Below, in pieces: positions 58,261 to 64,000 of a stretch of 64,000 nt of DNA. Position numbers and translations under genes: made by a program. The DNA is from Lyophyllum atratum (taxonomy: Eukaryota; Basidiomycota; Agaricomycetes; Agaricales; Lyophyllaceae): positions 186,001 to 250,000 of the forward strand of contig JACGCN010000013.1 of the NCBI GenBank assembly GCA_014905825.1, read 5' to 3'. The notes under the pieces are model-generated. The model was not told the origin of the DNA. It did no database searches and saw nothing but the letters and a program-made list of their open reading frames with translations. Every line of letters begins with the position of its first letter. Positions within the stretch are counted from its first letter, which is position 1.

Positions 58261-58721
58261 ATATTTGACCGACGAGGACTACAGAGACAACGACGACGCT
58301 TTGGTCTTCGTTTTTTTCCCTCACATGGACCATCCCCTAAGGCAACAAGGTCCATGGCTCAAGGTATGGGGCATGAGGTTCGAGGAAGAAAGATCCCCGG
58401 AAACCATGATCTGGTCACTCCCCACTGTGGTAGTCAAAATCACAAGGCTGAAAGTGAAATTACATAACACTTCGGCCACAGCGGAGCTCTCCCATGCTTA
58501 AGCAGGTCCACCTTCGCTGATGTCGGGGTTGTCACCTAGCGTGAGGTCGCGCAAATGCAACGGAGCGCAGAAGATACCAGAATCTTAGTGGAGGTAGGAC
58601 AGGCATAGGACTATGCAATTTTTCTGGTCGAGCTGTGGGGGATTCGAAGGTACACTCGCTGTCTTTGAAACATCAACAAATGACTGGAACATAAAACGAG
58701 GTCACATACCTTGGTATCCCT
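57848..58721. other. Intergenic, about 870 bp
   Basis: Includes the right end of duplication unit 2. A 92-codon plus-strand frame at 58223-58501 starts at the duplicated AACTACTATGATAATGA motif and has no recognised domain. Confidence 0.4.
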
Positions 58722-59985
58722 TCAAGCCCTGAAATCGCACCCAATTTCTATGATTAAGTATCCACTGGACATGAGCTTCGGCATCGCTTGTGTGAGGAAG
58801 TCCTTGACGTCGCTTTCAGAGCATTCATCGTCCTTATCACGGATATTGATGACCACGCGTCGCAAGTGCGCAGCGTGTCGCTCTCTTGCCAGTAGATCAC
58901 CTATCTCGCGCCATATATCGACGTCCTGGTACTCAGGCGTGAAGTCCTCCAGCCATATGACGAATTCAACTGTGGCTAGCGTGTTGACCTCCTGTAAGGA
59001 CTCCAGGGCGTTATAGATGTAGTACAGGGACTCATAAGTGGTGGAGCGAAATCGGATGCGGGAGAGGCTATGCAGGTCACTGAGGTCTAACGGTCGGGAG
59101 AAGGCTGTCACATCGGTCAGTATACATGTTTCAGTGTAAAAGAGGTACCTTACGTATCGGGGATCTAACATCAACCACAAATTCTTGCAGGGACGTGGCA
59201 GATAATCGAAGGATCGTATCGCACTGGTCAAACCCCTCCTCGCTCGCAATCAAGGTCTCGTACCTCAGAAGACCTGTCAAGGACAAATGCGACGAGGGAG
59301 CACGGAGGGCAACCTGAAGTTGGTGAGAGATCATTGGACTGTCCACCTGGAGCACTTCAAGAGATCCACGGTTCGTGACCAATTCAGACGGCGGAGCGGG
59401 GTCGGAGGTGATGTCAAATTCAACCGCGCGTTTGTCGTTTGACACCATCCTGATATACGTAAAGTGCGGGCAGTAGCGTAGAGCGTTGAGTGGGAAGCCT
59501 TTGATCTGCCACAGATCAAGGCGTGTAAGTGTCGGCGTCTGCAAAAGACGGAGCATGTCGGTCTTCAACTCGGGGGCGAGCGTCGCCCAGTCCAATTGCA
59601 ACGTCGAGGGGGCTTCGATGATGTGGAGAGAACGAATGCGCGAAAAGTTGCGCAGCATGCCCAAGTATGCCTCGGATGCACTCGGATTGTGTATACGCAC
59701 AATCAAGGATAGCACGTACGAGGAGAGCCGGGCGCTTGATGCTAGGCTTTGCTCCAAACGCTGCTTAGCAGGCTCATCGTCCTCAACTAGCCAATCATAC
59801 TTGGGCGGAATAGAGAACGGCACGCAAATGTTAGCGTCCCGGAACATAAGTTTCTGGGAGGGGTCGCGAAAGGATTTGGCTACGACACTGCATGCGCTCA
59901 GCCTCTGAAAGTCCCTGGGGAAAAGTTCGATGATGTTATCGATGATCTCCTGCGGCAAGGTAGGGCCGGCGGCTGTTTCTGGCAT
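58722..59985 (-). CDS. F-box protein 2
   Basis: Exons 59985-59154 and 59104-58722, 404 residues. The F-box begins TLPQEIIDNIIELFPRDF with LSACSVVAKSFRDPSQKLMF, a typical compact Agaricomycete F-box near the N-terminus. The rest shows leucine-rich strands (LRNFSRIRSLHII, TLTRLDLWQIKGF, LSDLHSLSRIRF, LATVEFVIWLEDF). It should act as an SCF substrate receptor; the target is unknown. An in-frame ATG at 60048 would add 21 residues, but the shorter start puts the F-box at the usual place. Not closely related to the single-exon F-box gene at 10.8 kb. Confidence 0.83.
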
Positions 59986-60758
59986 CTTGGGGTCACGTTG
60001 GGATATGGATGAAGTCTGAAGGCCACCGTAAGGAAAAAGAGATACCAAACGAAGAGCACGTTACTCACAAGTGAGCGGTGATCTTGCACGACGTCGAGCA
60101 TATACAGTAAACCGCTCTTCGTGATGAATATGGGTCGTTCCGAGTCAAGACCGCCAACAGAAGAGTCTGCAGAGCCTATGGAGGTGGAAGTTGAAAGATG
60201 TCTTCGACAACCCAATCATGGGGCAACAGATCCTTATCAAGATGTCGTAAAAACGTCAGTTCAACATAGATCGGCCCTTCAGGCCGTTTGCGTGAATCAA
60301 CTTGGAAGGTAGTGGCTGGTCGCCTGGAAGTATTCGAGGTTGCTACCTGAGTGAATTCCAGGTGAAAGCTTATGCAATTTTGGACTTCCATCAGTGCACA
60401 ACGAGTTCGAGGAGCAGTAGGGGCAGAGGGAAGTCTACGAAGTTCTGCCAACTTCTGAATCCTCGAAAATAATCAAAAAACGTAGCGCAAGTCTTCATAG
60501 TGTTCCGTGAATTACGGCAGATGTGCTGCTCGACGTTTCGCAGACCTGTTGACGTTGCCTAGACAGATGAAGAACGAGGGAAGGTGCGTCACCGTGCGTG
60601 AAGTATAGTATGATTCGGATAAGCCCGACGTTCAGAAACAGATGACAGATATGGTGCAATATGGTTTCATAAACACTCACCATGGTTCTCAGTTGGCTAT
60701 CTTCCCCCTCTTCCCCCTCGCATTCGTCTGCGACTAGTAAAGCGCGTTTACGAATACC
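59986..60758. other. Intergenic, about 770 bp
   Basis: Divergent promoter space between F-box gene 2 and the first aldo/keto reductase. No clear TATA box or other feature recognised. Confidence 0.45.
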
Positions 60759-62162
<1,404 letters not shown>

Positions 62163-62540
62163 AGCGGTGGTTTGGTCTACTTGCCCATGGCGTTATGCAC
62201 TGTTCGCGACCAGCCAGGATCTATGCTTCCATACGTCATTCAAACGCAGGTGGCGAACTATGAGGAGAGAAGGGCAGCCACTAATAAGTTTTGAGCGCGA
62301 TTTTCATATTATTGACTGCCAAATATACGACGCGCGAAATCTCCGAAACTTGTCTGTGTCGTTGCAGAGACGGATAACGAATGTATTTATAGATATGTTG
62401 AGCGTGTCAGTGTTCGGATCTGCCCGACAGGCAGATATGCAAAATATGGACTTCACAACGCCCATCATGGTCCTCCAGCCTGCTCTCTTCCTCTGCGACC
62501 CTGCATCCGTGTACGAATAGTGGTGTATTGAGGTATCGGT
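62163..62540. other. Intergenic between tandem reductases
   Basis: Promoter of the second reductase. An open frame runs through from 62005 to 62520 but is out of phase with the reductase and has no domain. Confidence 0.5.
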
Positions 62541-63917
62541 ATGCCTTTTGGAACAGTGAAACTCAACGATGGGAATGAAGTCAGTCGTCGCCATACTTGT
62601 CCGCATGTCCGAGGTTGAGGAACTCACCTATGCTCTCAGATACCTGCGATAGCCTTTGGAACAGGCTCGGTCAATAAGAATAGCAGTGCGAGGGACATTG
62701 TCATGCAGGCCATAGAAACAGGTTTCTCTCACATCGACACCGCGCAAAGTGAGTATTCCTTCCGCGTTCAGGACCAACCCAGCGCTAATCAACAGCTCCA
62801 AAGTTTACCACAACGAAGCTAGCGTAGGGGAAGCCATTCGGGAGAGCGGGCTATCAAGAGAGGAGCTGTTCATTACCACAAAGTACTTCTCCAGACCTAT
62901 TCAAGAGAGTGTTCGCGACAGTCTGGCGAAGGTCAGTACACGGTGTCGCCGTCGGGTCGCAAGCTTCCGTTGCTGATTGGAAAGGCATTTACAGCTCGGT
63001 ATCAAGTCCACCGACCTTTATCTCATTCACACACCCGCTACCGTGTTACACGACCTTGAAGGTGCTTGGAAAGAGCTTGAGAAGGTCAAGGAGGATGGTT
63101 TGACGAGGTAATGTCTACACTCCCTGTTTTCCTGGACGTCATTGACGCCTTTTACGTCAATCAGGAGCATCGGCATCAGCAACTTCAATGTTGAAGAGAT
63201 GCAGAAGATCATGAAGGTCGCGAAAGTCAAGCCTGCCGTCAACCAGGTCCGTATCTACTCTTGCTGCATATACATGCTTCATCAACAAAACCTTTCGCCC
63301 CTCAACCATAGATTGAACTCCACCCCTACAACTATGCAGAGCAGAAGAAGATTCTCGAGTACTCTGCCAAGCATGACATCGTCATCGAAGCCTACAGCAG
63401 TCTCACGTACATACTCCGCAGTCCCAACTCTCCATTCCACCTCATCTGACCTGAGTATTCGCACAGCCCCATAACCAAGCACCCTGGTGGGCCTGTAGAC
63501 GCCCCCGTCAACGCCGCGGCCAAAAGGCTCAGTATCACACCAACACAGGTCATCCTGGCCTGGGCGAAAGCTAAGGGCGTCGTGATCGTGACGTCAGTAC
63601 CACTTGTTGATCTTGCAGCTTTTGACCACTTATCATGCATGCGCAGGACGAGCTCGAGGAAGGAACGCCTCGAAGAGTACCTCGCCGTCGCTGATCTTCG
63701 TATGTCCCTTCTCTACTCGATTCTCCATCGCCTCCCCTGTACTAATTTGTGACTAGCTCCTCTAACAGACGAAGAAATCGCCGCCATCGACCTTGCAGGT
63801 GCCAAAGGGCCGCCTGCAACTTTTTTCGGCGTACAGATCCCGCTGAAAACTGCTCGTAGCGTTGTAGCCTTCGCTGCAGCGTGTGTCATATATACGTTGT
63901 ATAAGGCTGGTGTCTGA
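62541..63917 (+). CDS. Aldo/keto reductase 2 with membrane tail
   Basis: Paralogue of the preceding gene with identical exon structure: 62541-62579, 62640-62748, 62804-62931, 62995-63107, 63165-63246, 63312-63406, 63467-63592, 63647-63699, 63757-63917; 301 residues. The first eight exons have the same lengths as in copy 1. Catalytic Asp (GFSHIDTAQ), Tyr (YHNE), Lys (ITTKYF) and His (LYLIHTP) are present, with GISNFN and PITKHPGGPVDAPVNAAAKR. The C-terminus again ends in a hydrophobic segment (SVVAFAAACVIYTLYKAGV). Tandem duplication; substrates may differ because loop A differs (VNKNSSARD against LGGKDATD). Confidence 0.92.
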
Positions 63918-64000
63918 CCTGAATGTGTTTTGTTGTGACATGCGGTCTTCGTGTGCACTCGCTTAACTCAGCTGCCCTTTCCTTGGGTTCATGCTGACAT

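Overview
The window is nuclear DNA of a filamentous basidiomycete, most likely a mushroom-forming or wood-decay Agaricomycete. Genes on both strands are cut by many short introns (about 48-60 nt, GT-AG with a few GC-AG) with CTRAC/CTGAC-like branch sites. The families also fit: fungal SLATT 2TM protein, F-box/LRR-like proteins, microsomal P450, GMC alcohol oxidase, expanded aldo/keto reductases and small secreted proteins. No bacterial operons, CRISPR array, rRNA or tRNA was seen. All exon joins were worked out by eye from reading frame and splice consensus, not from transcripts.

Layout: 1-1.6 kb, homeobox transcription factor running off the left edge (-); 3.7-6.5 kb, BRD7/BRD9-like bromodomain protein (+); 7.1-7.5 kb, SET-family fragment; 7.8-9.8 kb, intact cytochrome P450 (-); 10.8-12.2 kb, F-box protein (-). 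From 12.9 to 26.1 kb lies an accessory stretch of small secreted cysteine-peptide genes (copies A-D and one relic) mixed with broken genes: an aldo/keto reductase, a histone H2B, an ADP1-like EGF/ABC transporter and an unknown gene. From 26.9 to 45.9 kb lies a housekeeping block: a Fab1/PIKfyve-like lipid kinase, alcohol oxidase, the U5 snRNP protein Dim1/TXNL4A, a 57-residue secreted peptide, a coiled-coil protein and a cyclin-like protein. A second accessory stretch at 46-50.2 kb holds a 99-residue secreted peptide and a ~0.9 kb inverted duplication carrying secreted-peptide copies E and F head to head. Then come the spliceosomal cyclophilin PPIH, a SLATT protein, two tandem kinase-like genes (one frameshifted), a second F-box protein and two tandem aldo/keto reductases with C-terminal membrane tails.

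The most interesting feature is the dispersed family of six small secreted precursors (plus a relic) within 37 kb. Each has a signal peptide, a variable pro-region, a dibasic site and a 19-residue C-terminal four-cysteine peptide. They share a promoter/leader block and a 3' block. Between copies C and D the peptide region differs only at synonymous sites, and the single intron has moved by 18 nt. Other points of note are very small exons (a predicted 3-nt exon in PPIH, 12 nt in the homeodomain, 9-13 nt in alcohol oxidase), GC-AG introns, and an apparently exonised intron in alcohol oxidase.
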